Assembly: GCA_014656495.1 (NCBI GenBank)
Contig: BNCN01000007.1
Location: 186,001 to 250,000 of the forward strand
Direction: 5' to 3'
Origin: Comamonas sp. KCTC 72670
GTDB taxonomy: Bacteria; Myxococcota; Myxococcia; Myxococcales; Myxococcaceae
Length of the DNA: 64,000 nucleotides
The notes below the pieces were generated by a model. It saw only the letters and a list, made by a program, of their open reading frames with translations, was not told the origin of the DNA and did not search any database. Positions 53,470-60,826 of this stretch are shown here, piece after piece (position 1 is the stretch's first letter; each line of letters starts with the position of its first letter). Made by a program: the position numbers and the translations under genes.

Positions 53470-55041
53470 ATGCGGCGACTGACCTTCGAAGTCACAGAGC
53501 GCGTGGCGCCCACCGCGCCCGAGCGGATGGACGTGGCCCTCTTCGTGGGCTTCGTCCGCCGTCGCCCGGGTGCCCCCGTGCCCCCCGCGCTGTCGCGCTA
53601 CCTGTTCGAGCAGGGGTGGATGACCGCCCCCACGCTCCGCGTGGACCCCAGCGACGCGCAGGCTCCGCTCACCGACGTCCCCCTCCCCTTCGAGAGCTTC
53701 TCCGCCTTCGAGCGGCTCTTCGACTGGCGAGCCCGCACCGGAGCCCCCCCCGACGAATTCACCTCGCTGGGCGCGGCGGTGCAGGCGTTCTTCGTTCAGG
53801 GCGGGCGCAAGTGCTACGTGGTGCGCATGGCGGACCCGCTCGCCCCCGTGGCGGAGCGGGCCACGCGGCTCGAGCGGCTCAACCTGCTGCTGCCGGGCAC
53901 CAGACTGCCCGCGCCTTCCGGCATGGAGCACGCTGCAGCCGCCACGGACCGCGCGTCGTGGCACGGCGCGGCCCATGTGTTCGGCCTGCAGGACGTGTCC
54001 TTCCTCTGCCTCCCGGACCTTCCGGAGCTGGTGGCGGATGCGCCCGAGCCGCTCCCGACTCCGCGACTGCCACCCGCTGGCGCTCCGGGGTTCGTGGAAT
54101 GCGCGACAGACGGCGCGGCGGCGGAGCCCGCGTGGAGGACGCCTGAGCGCTCGGCGCCGCGCTGTGGACACGCGGCCTATCTCGACTGGGCCGCGTTCCT
54201 CGCCGCGATGGCAACCCTGCTTCGAGACCGGAACCTGAGGGAGACGCACCTCGTCGCGGCGCTGCCACTGCCCTCGGCGAGCCTCGCCTTCGACACGCCG
54301 TCCGGCAAGCGCGCCGCGACCCAGGACCTGGGCGGATTCCTCAACGCCGCCAATGTGCTCGTCCCCGTCCAGAGCGCCTTCATCCAGCTCGCCTTTCCGT
54401 GGCTGCGGACGGCGAGCTCGGACGGCCTTCCGGAGCGTCTGGCGGCGCCGGATGGTGCGCTGGCGGGCGTGCTGGCACGAAACGCACTGCTTCGAGGCAC
54501 CTTCCGAAGCGCCCTGGGCCTGGGATTGGCGGAGGTCCGCGACGTCTTCCCGATTCCCACACGCCTGGACCAGACGCCTCGAGAGCCGGGCTCGCAGCCA
54601 CGCGCGTTGAGCGAACGCGTCTCGCTGCTAGGCCCGACGCCCCGCGGGATGCAGGTGTTGTCCGATGTGACGTCCTCCCCGGTGGGCAGTCATCGCCAGG
54701 CCTCCGTGAGCCGGCTCGTCTCATCGGTGCTGCGTGCGGCGAGGCAGCTCGGTACGGACCTGGCGTTCGCCCCCTCCAACGAGGACACCTGGCGGTCGCT
54801 CCGCTACCGGATGGAGTCGGTGCTCGGACGATACTTCGCGGAGGGCGCGCTGCGAGGCGCGACACCGGGCGACGCGTTCACGGTCCGGTGTGACCGGACG
54901 ACGATGACCCAGGACGACCTCGATAACGGACGCCTCATCGCGATGGTGGAGCTGGCTCCCGCCACCGCGGTCGAGCGGATCCAGGTCCTCCTGTCGGCAC
55001 TGGAGGGCAGCGTGTCGCTCCAACAGGAGGAAGCCGCATGA
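53470..55041 (+). CDS. Second sheath-like protein (Pvc3/4-like)
   Basis: A 523-aa protein from ATG 53470 with GGGGGAG 13 bases upstream. The C-terminal third matches the sheath: TLGSFL-type region LRYRMESVLGRYFAEGALRG, then FTVRCDRTTMTQDDLDNGRL and MVELAPATAVERIQVLL. Compare the main sheath's FVRCDRTTMDQNDLDNGRLV. The N-terminal part differs (FEVTERVAPTAPERMDVALF, FVRRRPGAPVPPALSRYLFE, YVVRMADPLAPVAERATRL) and lacks the opening APGVYVEE. Minor sheath proteins of this kind contact the baseplate in PVC and Afp. Confidence 0.82.
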   Translation: MRRLTFEVTERVAPTAPERMDVALFVGFVRRRPGAPVPPALSRYLFEQGWMTAPTLRVDPSDAQAPLTDVPLPFESFSAFERLFDWRARTGAPPDEFTSLGAAVQAFFVQGGRKCYVVRMADPLAPVAERATRLERLNLLLPGTRLPAPSGMEHAAAATDRASWHGAAHVFGLQDVSFLCLPDLPELVADAPEPLPTPRLPPAGAPGFVECATDGAAAEPAWRTPERSAPRCGHAAYLDWAAFLAAMATLLRDRNLRETHLVAALPLPSASLAFDTPSGKRAATQDLGGFLNAANVLVPVQSAFIQLAFPWLRTASSDGLPERLAAPDGALAGVLARNALLRGTFRSALGLGLAEVRDVFPIPTRLDQTPREPGSQPRALSERVSLLGPTPRGMQVLSDVTSSPVGSHRQASVSRLVSSVLRAARQLGTDLAFAPSNEDTWRSLRYRMESVLGRYFAEGALRGATPGDAFTVRCDRTTMTQDDLDNGRLIAMVELAPATAVERIQVLLSALEGSVSLQQEEAA

Positions 55042-55517
55042 GTGGCGACCTCTGGCCCCTCCACACCTTCCGGTTCGAGCTCACGTTCCAGCCCGAGCCG
55101 CTGTCCGGCAGCGGCCCCAGCGACGCCCCCTTGGACGGTGCGTTCTCCGAGTGCACGGGGCTGGAGGCCACCATGGAGCCCAAGGCCATCCGCGTGGGCG
55201 GCCACAACCAGGGCGCGGTGCAACGGGCGGGGCCTGTGAGTTTTGGCACGGTGGTGCTCAAGCGAGGACTCTCACCGGGTGGACGGCTGGCGCGCTGGTT
55301 CATGCGGGTGACGAACGGTGACTACGGCTACCGCTGCACCGTGCGCATCCGGCTCAAGGCGCCGTCGGAGGACGGCGGGCCGCAGACGGTGCTCACCTAC
55401 AAGTTGGACCGGGCCCTCCCCGTGAAGTTCAAGGCGGCTGATTTCAACGCGCGGGCCACGGACGTCGGCATCGAAGAGCTGCACCTCGTGCACGAAGGAC
55501 TCTCCCTGGAGGACTAG
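55038..55517 (+). CDS. Second tube-like protein (Pvc5-like)
   Basis: A 159-aa protein overlapping the previous gene by ATGA. It has the tube pattern: LHTFRFELTFQPEPLSG, AFSECTGLEATMEPKAIRVG, QRAGPVSFGTVVLKRGLSPG, then FKAADFNARATDVGIEELHL. Its N-terminal half has an insertion (SGSGPSDAPLDG). In related systems a second tube protein connects the main tube to the spike complex. It directly precedes the Pvc7-like gene. Confidence 0.87.
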   Translation: MSGDLWPLHTFRFELTFQPEPLSGSGPSDAPLDGAFSECTGLEATMEPKAIRVGGHNQGAVQRAGPVSFGTVVLKRGLSPGGRLARWFMRVTNGDYGYRCTVRIRLKAPSEDGGPQTVLTYKLDRALPVKFKAADFNARATDVGIEELHLVHEGLSLED

Positions 55518-55523
55518 CGCCAC

Positions 55524-56912
55524 ATGCCCGACTCGACACCTGAGAGCGCGAGCTTCACCAACGAGAGCAACGGCGAAGAGGTGCTGGTGCACTTCAACCC
55601 GAGCTCGCTCCAGTACACCGTCAACAACAAGCTCCAGAACGCCCAGGGGCAAGAGAACCAGCAGTTCGTTTCGGAGAGCAGCGCGAAGCTCACGATGGAG
55701 CTCGTGTTCGACACCACGGGCACGGGCGCCAACGTCTGCGACCACACGATACGCATCGCGCAGTTGATGGGCGCCAAGAGCCAGATTCCTCCGGACGTCA
55801 CGTTCCGGTGGGGCGCCTTCGAGTTCACCGGGCTGGTGGACACGTATCGAGAGACCATCGACTTCTTCGCGTCCGATGGCATTCCGCTCCGCTCCACCGT
55901 CTCCGTGGGCATGACGCGGCAGCAGCGCATCTTCTCGCGTGGCGCCGAAGGACAGAGCTCGCAGCAGATGACCGCTGCGAGGAATCAGCCCATCTCTCGC
56001 GCGGTCGCGGAGCAGAACGGAGAGGAGAGTACGCGCTTCCCCAGCCAGGACGTGATGACCGTCGACCCTTCGGTTCCCCTCACGCCGCCTTCCGCGTTCG
56101 CCTCGGGTGGGCTGGGCGCAGGCGGTGGATTCGGCGTGGGGGCTGGCCTTGGCGTGAGTGGCGGCATCGGCGTCGGCGGTGGACTCGGCGCGAGCGCGAG
56201 CTTGGGCGGAGGATTTGGAGCGGGAGCGGGAGCGGGAATCGGCCTCGGTGGCGGCGTCAGCGCAAGTGGTGTGTTCGCGGCGGGCGGTGGGTTCTCCGCT
56301 GGAGGTGGGTTCTCCGCTGGAGGTGGGTTCTCCGCTGGAGGTGGGTTCTCCGCTGGAGGTGGGTTCTCCGCTGGAGGTGGGTTCTCCGCTGGAGGTGGCT
56401 TCGGCGCCAGCGGTGGCTTCGGCGCCAGCGGTGGCTTCTCCGCAGGGGGTGGTTTCCCGGCGGGCGGTGCCTTCGCGGGTGGCGACACGTTCTCGACTGG
56501 CGGTGCCTTCGGCGGCGGCGCCTCATTCAGCGTGGGAGGCGCGGCCTCGTTCGGCCTGGGAGGAGCCACCACGCCCCCCATCTTCTCCGCGGGGGCGTCC
56601 TTCACGGGTGCTGCGAACTTCCCCGCGACCACGGGGGCGTCCGCTGGAGGATGGACCGCGAACGCATGGTCGGGCGGACAGGCATCCGCGGGCCTCACCG
56701 CGACGGCTGGAGCGTTCGGCGGACTGCATGCCAGGACATCGCGCACCAGCGTCCGCATGGAGACTGTGCGCTCCAGCGGGCATGTGGACACCTCCACCTA
56801 CGAGACGACAGGGGAAGGCCTCTTCGAACTCGGAGGGCGCGCTCGCGTCACCCGCGCCCGCTTCGGCGCGACGCCATCCCCCCGGGGCCGCCTCCGCTTC
56901 GAGGGGGATTGA
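55524..56912 (+). CDS. Pvc7-like tube-initiator protein with Gly-rich repeat tail instead of LysM
   Basis: A 462-aa protein. Residues 1 to about 145 are the CIS tube-like domain of Pvc7/Afp7: VLVHFNPSSLQYTVNNKLQN, SSAKLTMELVFDTTGTGANV, FRWGAFEFTGLVDTYRETID, RSTVSVGMTRQQRIF. In those proteins a LysM domain follows. Here residues about 190-400 are Gly/Ala/Ser/Phe low complexity, including six perfect copies of GGGFSA, and the last 60 residues are charged with Thr/Arg strands (RVTRARFGATPSPRGRLRF). No LysM pattern is visible. The tail could be a flexible spacer or surface-exposed. Confidence 0.75.
   Translation: MPDSTPESASFTNESNGEEVLVHFNPSSLQYTVNNKLQNAQGQENQQFVSESSAKLTMELVFDTTGTGANVCDHTIRIAQLMGAKSQIPPDVTFRWGAFEFTGLVDTYRETIDFFASDGIPLRSTVSVGMTRQQRIFSRGAEGQSSQQMTAARNQPISRAVAEQNGEESTRFPSQDVMTVDPSVPLTPPSAFASGGLGAGGGFGVGAGLGVSGGIGVGGGLGASASLGGGFGAGAGAGIGLGGGVSASGVFAAGGGFSAGGGFSAGGGFSAGGGFSAGGGFSAGGGFSAGGGFGASGGFGASGGFSAGGGFPAGGAFAGGDTFSTGGAFGGGASFSVGGAASFGLGGATTPPIFSAGASFTGAANFPATTGASAGGWTANAWSGGQASAGLTATAGAFGGLHARTSRTSVRMETVRSSGHVDTSTYETTGEGLFELGGRARVTRARFGATPSPRGRLRFEGD
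56286..56429 (+). repeat. 18-bp tandem repeats in the Pvc7-like gene
   Basis: Six identical copies of GGTGGGTTCTCCGCTGGA (56286-56393) are followed by two copies of GGTGGCTTCGGCGCCAGC (56394-56429). Identity at the nucleotide level shows recent expansion. Each unit is six codons, so copy-number changes keep the frame. Confidence 0.95.
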
Positions 56913-56915
56913 GAC

Positions 56916-57089
56916 ATGCGCATCGTCTTCGATGAGGTCCAAGGCGCCGTCGTCAACGGCCCCCAGGCTGACGCCAACCCGCGCCCGGAAGGAGCGCCCG
57001 CGCCCACTCCGGCGCCTCCGGATCCCACATCCCTTGCTCGTGCCCTCCGGGTCCTCTCGCAACGAAAGGCCCGGCTCCTCGCGGACTGA
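56916..57089 (+). CDS. Small DUF5908-like eCIS protein, 57 aa
   Basis: A complete 57-codon frame with ATG three bases after the Pvc7-like stop (GAGGGGG upstream) and ending 18 bases before the hub gene. It begins MRIVFDEVQGAVVNGPQADA, has a Pro/Ala linker, and ends in a basic helix SLARALRVLSQRKARLLAD. DUF5908 proteins, about 50-60 aa, regularly occupy this place between the LysM/Pvc7 and spike genes. Assignment rests on position, size and the N-strand/C-helix plan, not on strong sequence identity. Confidence 0.65.
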   Translation: MRIVFDEVQGAVVNGPQADANPRPEGAPAPTPAPPDPTSLARALRVLSQRKARLLAD

Positions 57090-57107
57090 GTTCCCTCCCG
57101 GTTCCCC

Positions 57108-58184
57108 ATGCCTGACGCCACGTCACAGACAGAACATCACCGCCCCACGGTGCGCATCGCCGGCAAGGCCGACGCACGGGTCACCGGTCTGGTCAGCAGC
57201 ATGCGACTGGAGGAAGCCGAGGGCGGGCTGTGCTCACTCGAACTGCGCTTCGACGCGCTCGCGCGCTACACCGACGCCGCGGCCGAGCTGGCCTTCGAGG
57301 ACGAGCAACTCCTCCGCCTGGGCGCCCCCATCGGCATCTACACCGGGCCCGAGACCGCGCCACAGGAGATCTTCCGGGGCGTCATCACCGGCATCGAAGC
57401 CGTGTTCACCCACGACACCGCGCCGGAGTTCGTCGTGCTCGCGGAGGACGCGCTCCAGAAAGCACGGCTCGCGCGCCACACGCGCGTCCACGACACCACC
57501 ACGCTGGCCAGGCTGGCGGAGGACCTCGCCAAGAACCTGGGACTGCGGCCCGTCATCAACGGCCTCCAGGAGCCCCTGGGCCTCCAGGTCCAGTGGAACG
57601 AGAGCGACCTGGCCTTCATGCGCCGGCTGCTGGCGACGCGCGACGCGGACCTGCAAGTCGCGGGCGACGAACTCCACGTCGCGCCACGAAGCACGGTCCG
57701 CCGTGGCACGCTGACCCTGAACCTCTACTCCGAGCTGCGCCGGGCTCGCGTCACCGCGGACCTGGCGCATCAGGCCACGGAGATCACCTGCTCCGGATGG
57801 AACGGCCTTCAAGGCACCACGGTCTCCGGCCGGAGCACCGGCTCGCCGCCAGGGCCCGGAGCCGGCCGAACCGGCGCGGAGCTGCTCCAGCAGACGTTGG
57901 GCGCGCGAAAGGAGCACCTCGGCTCGCTGCCCGTCGCGAACAGCGACGAAGCGACCGCCATCGCCAAGGCCGCCTTCGACGCGCGGGCCCGGCGCTTCGT
58001 CTGCGTCGACGGGACCGCCGAGGGCACGCCGACGCTCCGCGTGGGGACCCACGTGAACCTCCGGGGCCTGAGCCCCCGCTTCGACAACACCTACTACGTG
58101 GTCCGCGCCTGCCACCGCTACGACACCCTCCACGGCTACGAGACGGACTTCGAGGCCGAGTGCGCCTTCCTGGGAGCGCCATGA
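57108..58184 (+). CDS. Baseplate hub protein (Pvc8 N-terminal half, gpD/gp27-like)
   Basis: A 358-aa hub protein of the phage late-control D/VgrG gp27 type. Signatures: RIAGKADARVTGLVSSMRLE, LCSLELRFDALA, GAPIGIYTGPETAPQEIFRG, then the second domain with LAEDLAKNLGLRP and QWNESDLAFMRRLLATRDAD. The last third has ATAIAKAAFDARARRFV and VNLRGLSPRFDNTYYVVRA. In PVC one gene (pvc8) encodes hub and spike; here the hub ends at 58184 and the spike starts in the overlapping ATGA. So the two halves are separate, coupled genes. Confidence 0.88.
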   Translation: MPDATSQTEHHRPTVRIAGKADARVTGLVSSMRLEEAEGGLCSLELRFDALARYTDAAAELAFEDEQLLRLGAPIGIYTGPETAPQEIFRGVITGIEAVFTHDTAPEFVVLAEDALQKARLARHTRVHDTTTLARLAEDLAKNLGLRPVINGLQEPLGLQVQWNESDLAFMRRLLATRDADLQVAGDELHVAPRSTVRRGTLTLNLYSELRRARVTADLAHQATEITCSGWNGLQGTTVSGRSTGSPPGPGAGRTGAELLQQTLGARKEHLGSLPVANSDEATAIAKAAFDARARRFVCVDGTAEGTPTLRVGTHVNLRGLSPRFDNTYYVVRACHRYDTLHGYETDFEAECAFLGAP

Positions 58185-58879
58185 CCGACACCGCACACGC
58201 ACCGGAGCGGCACCTGCTCGGCGCCATGCTCGGCACCTACCTGGCGAAGGTCGTGTCCGTGGAGGACCCCGAGCACCTCGCCCGGGTCCAGGTCCGCCTG
58301 CTCACCGCCCCCGAGGCCCTCGCCGACGCCACCGTGGCCCTGTGGGCGCGGGTCGCCGTGCCGTTCTCTGGCGGCGGTAGGGGCGCGCTCTTCCTCCCGG
58401 ACAAGGACGACGAGGTGGCCGTGGTCTTCGCCGGGGGCGACCCTCGGCAGCCGCTCGTCGTGGGAGGACTGTGGAACGGGAGCGCACGTCCGCCCGAGCT
58501 CCCCGGCGGAGCGCGCGTGGACCGCTACGTCATCAAGGCCCGGAATGGCAGCCGCATCGCCATCGTCGAAGCGAGCGAGGTCACCGCGCAAATCAAGCTG
58601 GAAGTCCCCGGCGGAGTCAGCGCCACGCTGAATCAGGCAGAAGGGGGCGAGCTCACGCTGGAGGCAGCGGGCAACACCGTCACCCTGTCTCCCGAGGGCG
58701 TCACCGTCCGCGCCGCCACCAAGGTCACCGTCAACGCCAGCGAGGTGGAGGTGAGCGCGGGGCAGGTCACCGTCAACGCGGCGATGTCCTCGTTCTCCGG
58801 CGTCGTGAGGTGCGACGTGCTGCAGACCAACGCCGTGCAGGGCGTGACGTACACGCCGGGGGCGGGCAACGTATGGTGA
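58181..58879 (+). CDS. Spike protein (gp5/VgrG OB-fold, Pvc8 C-terminal half)
   Basis: A 232-aa spike. The OB-fold is at residues about 18-100: TYLAKVVSVEDPEHLARVQV, VALWARVAVPFSGGGRGALF, LPDKDDEVAVVFAGGDPRQP and VVGGLWNGSARPP, which match phage gpV/gp5 and VgrG. Then come YVIKARNGSRIAIVEASEVT and a beta-helix of short repeats (TLEAAGNTVTLSPEGVTVRA, KVTVNASEVEVSAGQVTVNA). It trimerises below the hub to puncture the target envelope. No PAAR-tip gene is adjacent. Confidence 0.9.
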   Translation: MTDTAHAPERHLLGAMLGTYLAKVVSVEDPEHLARVQVRLLTAPEALADATVALWARVAVPFSGGGRGALFLPDKDDEVAVVFAGGDPRQPLVVGGLWNGSARPPELPGGARVDRYVIKARNGSRIAIVEASEVTAQIKLEVPGGVSATLNQAEGGELTLEAAGNTVTLSPEGVTVRAATKVTVNASEVEVSAGQVTVNAAMSSFSGVVRCDVLQTNAVQGVTYTPGAGNVW

Positions 58880-60417
58880 GCCACCCCGTCAAGGTGCGAG
58901 GCCTCACGTTCGACGCCGCCACCGGGGCCCCCGTGGCGACGCACCGAGGCGCGCCCGCGTTCCTCGAACGCCAGGACCAGGAGTTCGTCCGGGCCCTCTT
59001 CGGTGAGCTCAAGTCCGAGGAGGGCCGCAAGGCGATGGCGGGCACCGTCATCTCCAACGGCGCCACCACGAACGACGTCCTCAAGCTCCTCCAGCCCGTC
59101 CACGGCGTGTTCAACGTGGCGCTGCTGGAGGCCTGCTGCGACGTGTTCGGAGAGCCCCGCGTCGAAGCGGCGCGCATCGAGAGCGCGGGTCTCGTCATCC
59201 GCCGGATGGGCGCTGGCAACACGCGTGAGGCCTGGGTGCGGCGGGACGGGAAGATCGCCGGCTGGGTCCCCCTGGAGGGCGAGGAGCAGGAGCGAGACCC
59301 CGACCCGGTCCGGCGCGAGGGGCCTTCGAAACCTGGCCCCGCCGAGGTCCGCAGAGAGCTGCTGCGCCTCATGCGCGCAACCAGCCGCGACCTGGAGAGC
59401 GTGACGTCCCTCTTCATCGCACCGCCCGACGCCTGCGCCGCCGCGAAGCGCACCGTGCTGTACGGACTGCTCCAGGTCGCGAGCGGCGAGGCGGCCGAGA
59501 GCGACACGGGCCCCGCGCCCTCCTTCGACGACGCGCAGGTGCGCAGCCTGCTGTCCCCCTACTTCGCCACGGGGAAGACGGTGGACTGGGCGGGACTCGA
59601 GGGCCTGTCGGTCACCTACCTGGACATCGCCCAGCGCAAGTTGCCGCAGGCGACGCACGACAAGCTCACCCTGTTCATCGACTTCCTCAGGGGGCTCGTC
59701 GCGGTGTTCAACGCCTTCCAGGTGCCCGCATTCGTAACGGCGATGAACCGCGTGCAGCTCGACTACGGCAACGGCCAGCGGCGGCCCGCGGGCACCACGC
59801 TCTCCGCGCTGGCGGACGTGCTCGTTCAAGGGAAGACAGGCACGGTGGTGCTGCCCCGGAGCTGGCCGCAGCCCACCGGCGCGGACGTCACCCAGGTCGT
59901 CCAGGCCGCGAAGGCGTCGACGGCAACTCGGATGCGGGACCTCATCCCGCCCGAGCGCCGCTTCGAGCGACGGGGCGCGCGCTACGTGGCCCGGGCCTTC
60001 GTCCGGGTCCGCCGCGAGGATGGCTGCCCACCCGCCATCGTCTGGAGCGAGGAGAGCGCGCCCTTCACCATCGCCGCGTGGCACGAGCGCGGGAAGCTGC
60101 CGCCCGTCCTCATCCCACTCCCGTCGCTCAAGGACCTGAGCGCGTTCAAGCCCAACGTCACCTTCCAGGTGCCGCCCGGGATGAACGAGCTGCTGAACCG
60201 GAACTCGCCCAAGGACTTCCTCGAGGGCACGGCACGCCAGCCCTCGGGGCCGGGCATCGGGTGGTTGTGCGGGTTCAACATCCCCATCATCACCCTCTGC
60301 GCCTTCATCGTCCTCAACCTCTTCCTGTCGCTGCTGAACATCGTCTTCTTCTGGATCGCCCTCATCAAGATCTGCATCCCCATCCCCGCCTCGCTGCGCG
60401 AGCGCTTCGAGGACTGA
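58873..60417 (+). CDS. eCIS-associated protein with C-terminal membrane segment
   Basis: A 514-aa protein whose ATG overlaps the spike stop by seven bases. I do not recognise a named family. The soluble part has FLERQDQEFVRALFGELKSE, a His/Arg-rich region (RRFERRGARYVARAFVRVRR) and PFTIAAWHERGKLPPVLIPL, IPLPSLKDLSAFKPNVTFQV, VPPGMNELLNRNSPKDFL. The last 50 residues are strongly hydrophobic: WLCGFNIPIITLCAFIVLNL, then LSLLNIVFFWIALIKICIPI. PVC and Afp have no such component at this place, so it may anchor the machine to a membrane or join the baseplate late. Confidence 0.72.
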   Translation: MVSHPVKVRGLTFDAATGAPVATHRGAPAFLERQDQEFVRALFGELKSEEGRKAMAGTVISNGATTNDVLKLLQPVHGVFNVALLEACCDVFGEPRVEAARIESAGLVIRRMGAGNTREAWVRRDGKIAGWVPLEGEEQERDPDPVRREGPSKPGPAEVRRELLRLMRATSRDLESVTSLFIAPPDACAAAKRTVLYGLLQVASGEAAESDTGPAPSFDDAQVRSLLSPYFATGKTVDWAGLEGLSVTYLDIAQRKLPQATHDKLTLFIDFLRGLVAVFNAFQVPAFVTAMNRVQLDYGNGQRRPAGTTLSALADVLVQGKTGTVVLPRSWPQPTGADVTQVVQAAKASTATRMRDLIPPERRFERRGARYVARAFVRVRREDGCPPAIVWSEESAPFTIAAWHERGKLPPVLIPLPSLKDLSAFKPNVTFQVPPGMNELLNRNSPKDFLEGTARQPSGPGIGWLCGFNIPIITLCAFIVLNLFLSLLNIVFFWIALIKICIPIPASLRERFED

Positions 60418-60424
60418 GCGCGCC

Positions 60425-60826
60425 ATGAACCAGAAGACTCCTGACAGGCGCCCTCCCGTGGGCTTCCCGCTGCGGCTCCTCCCGGACGAGCGCGGCGAGC
60501 TGGCGTTCCCCTCGCTGGAAGCGAGCGTGCGTCAGTCCATCGAGGTCATCCTCCGCACGCGCCCCGGAGAACAGCTCATGCGCCCGGGCTTTGGCGCGGG
60601 ACTGGAGCGGATGGTGGGGCAACCCAACACCGTGTCCACCCGGCGGCGGATTCAGGAATGGGTGCAGCGCGCGCTCACCGAATGGGAGCCGCGCCTGGAG
60701 TTCCTCCGCGTGGAGGTGCTGGAGCAGGCGGACCTGCCCACCCAGGTCCGCGTGGAAATCGTCTACCGCCTGCGCCGCACGGGTGACGTGCAGCAGCTCG
60801 GGCTCGCCATGGACCTCGGAGGCTAG
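60425..60826 (+). CDS. gpW/gp25 family baseplate protein (Pvc9-like)
   Basis: A 133-aa baseplate wedge protein. Signatures: GFPLRLLPDERGELAF, VRQSIEVILRTRPGEQLMRP, and FGAGLERMVGQPNT, where R-x-G-E-x-x-M-x-P-x-F-G is the gp25 core. The C-terminal half has a strand-rich VRVEIVYRLRRTGDVQQLGL. It starts the sheath contraction site in related systems, and directly precedes the baseplate J gene with no gap. Confidence 0.92.
   Translation: MNQKTPDRRPPVGFPLRLLPDERGELAFPSLEASVRQSIEVILRTRPGEQLMRPGFGAGLERMVGQPNTVSTRRRIQEWVQRALTEWEPRLEFLRVEVLEQADLPTQVRVEIVYRLRRTGDVQQLGLAMDLGG

Noticed and set aside
50229-53513. A 1094-codon minus-strand frame over the sheath and tube genes
   Set aside because: Antisense shadow caused by high GC; Arg/His/Gly/Ala composition and no motifs.
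56286-56429. CRISPR array
   Set aside because: The units are 18 bp, have no unique spacers and are in frame within a coding gene.
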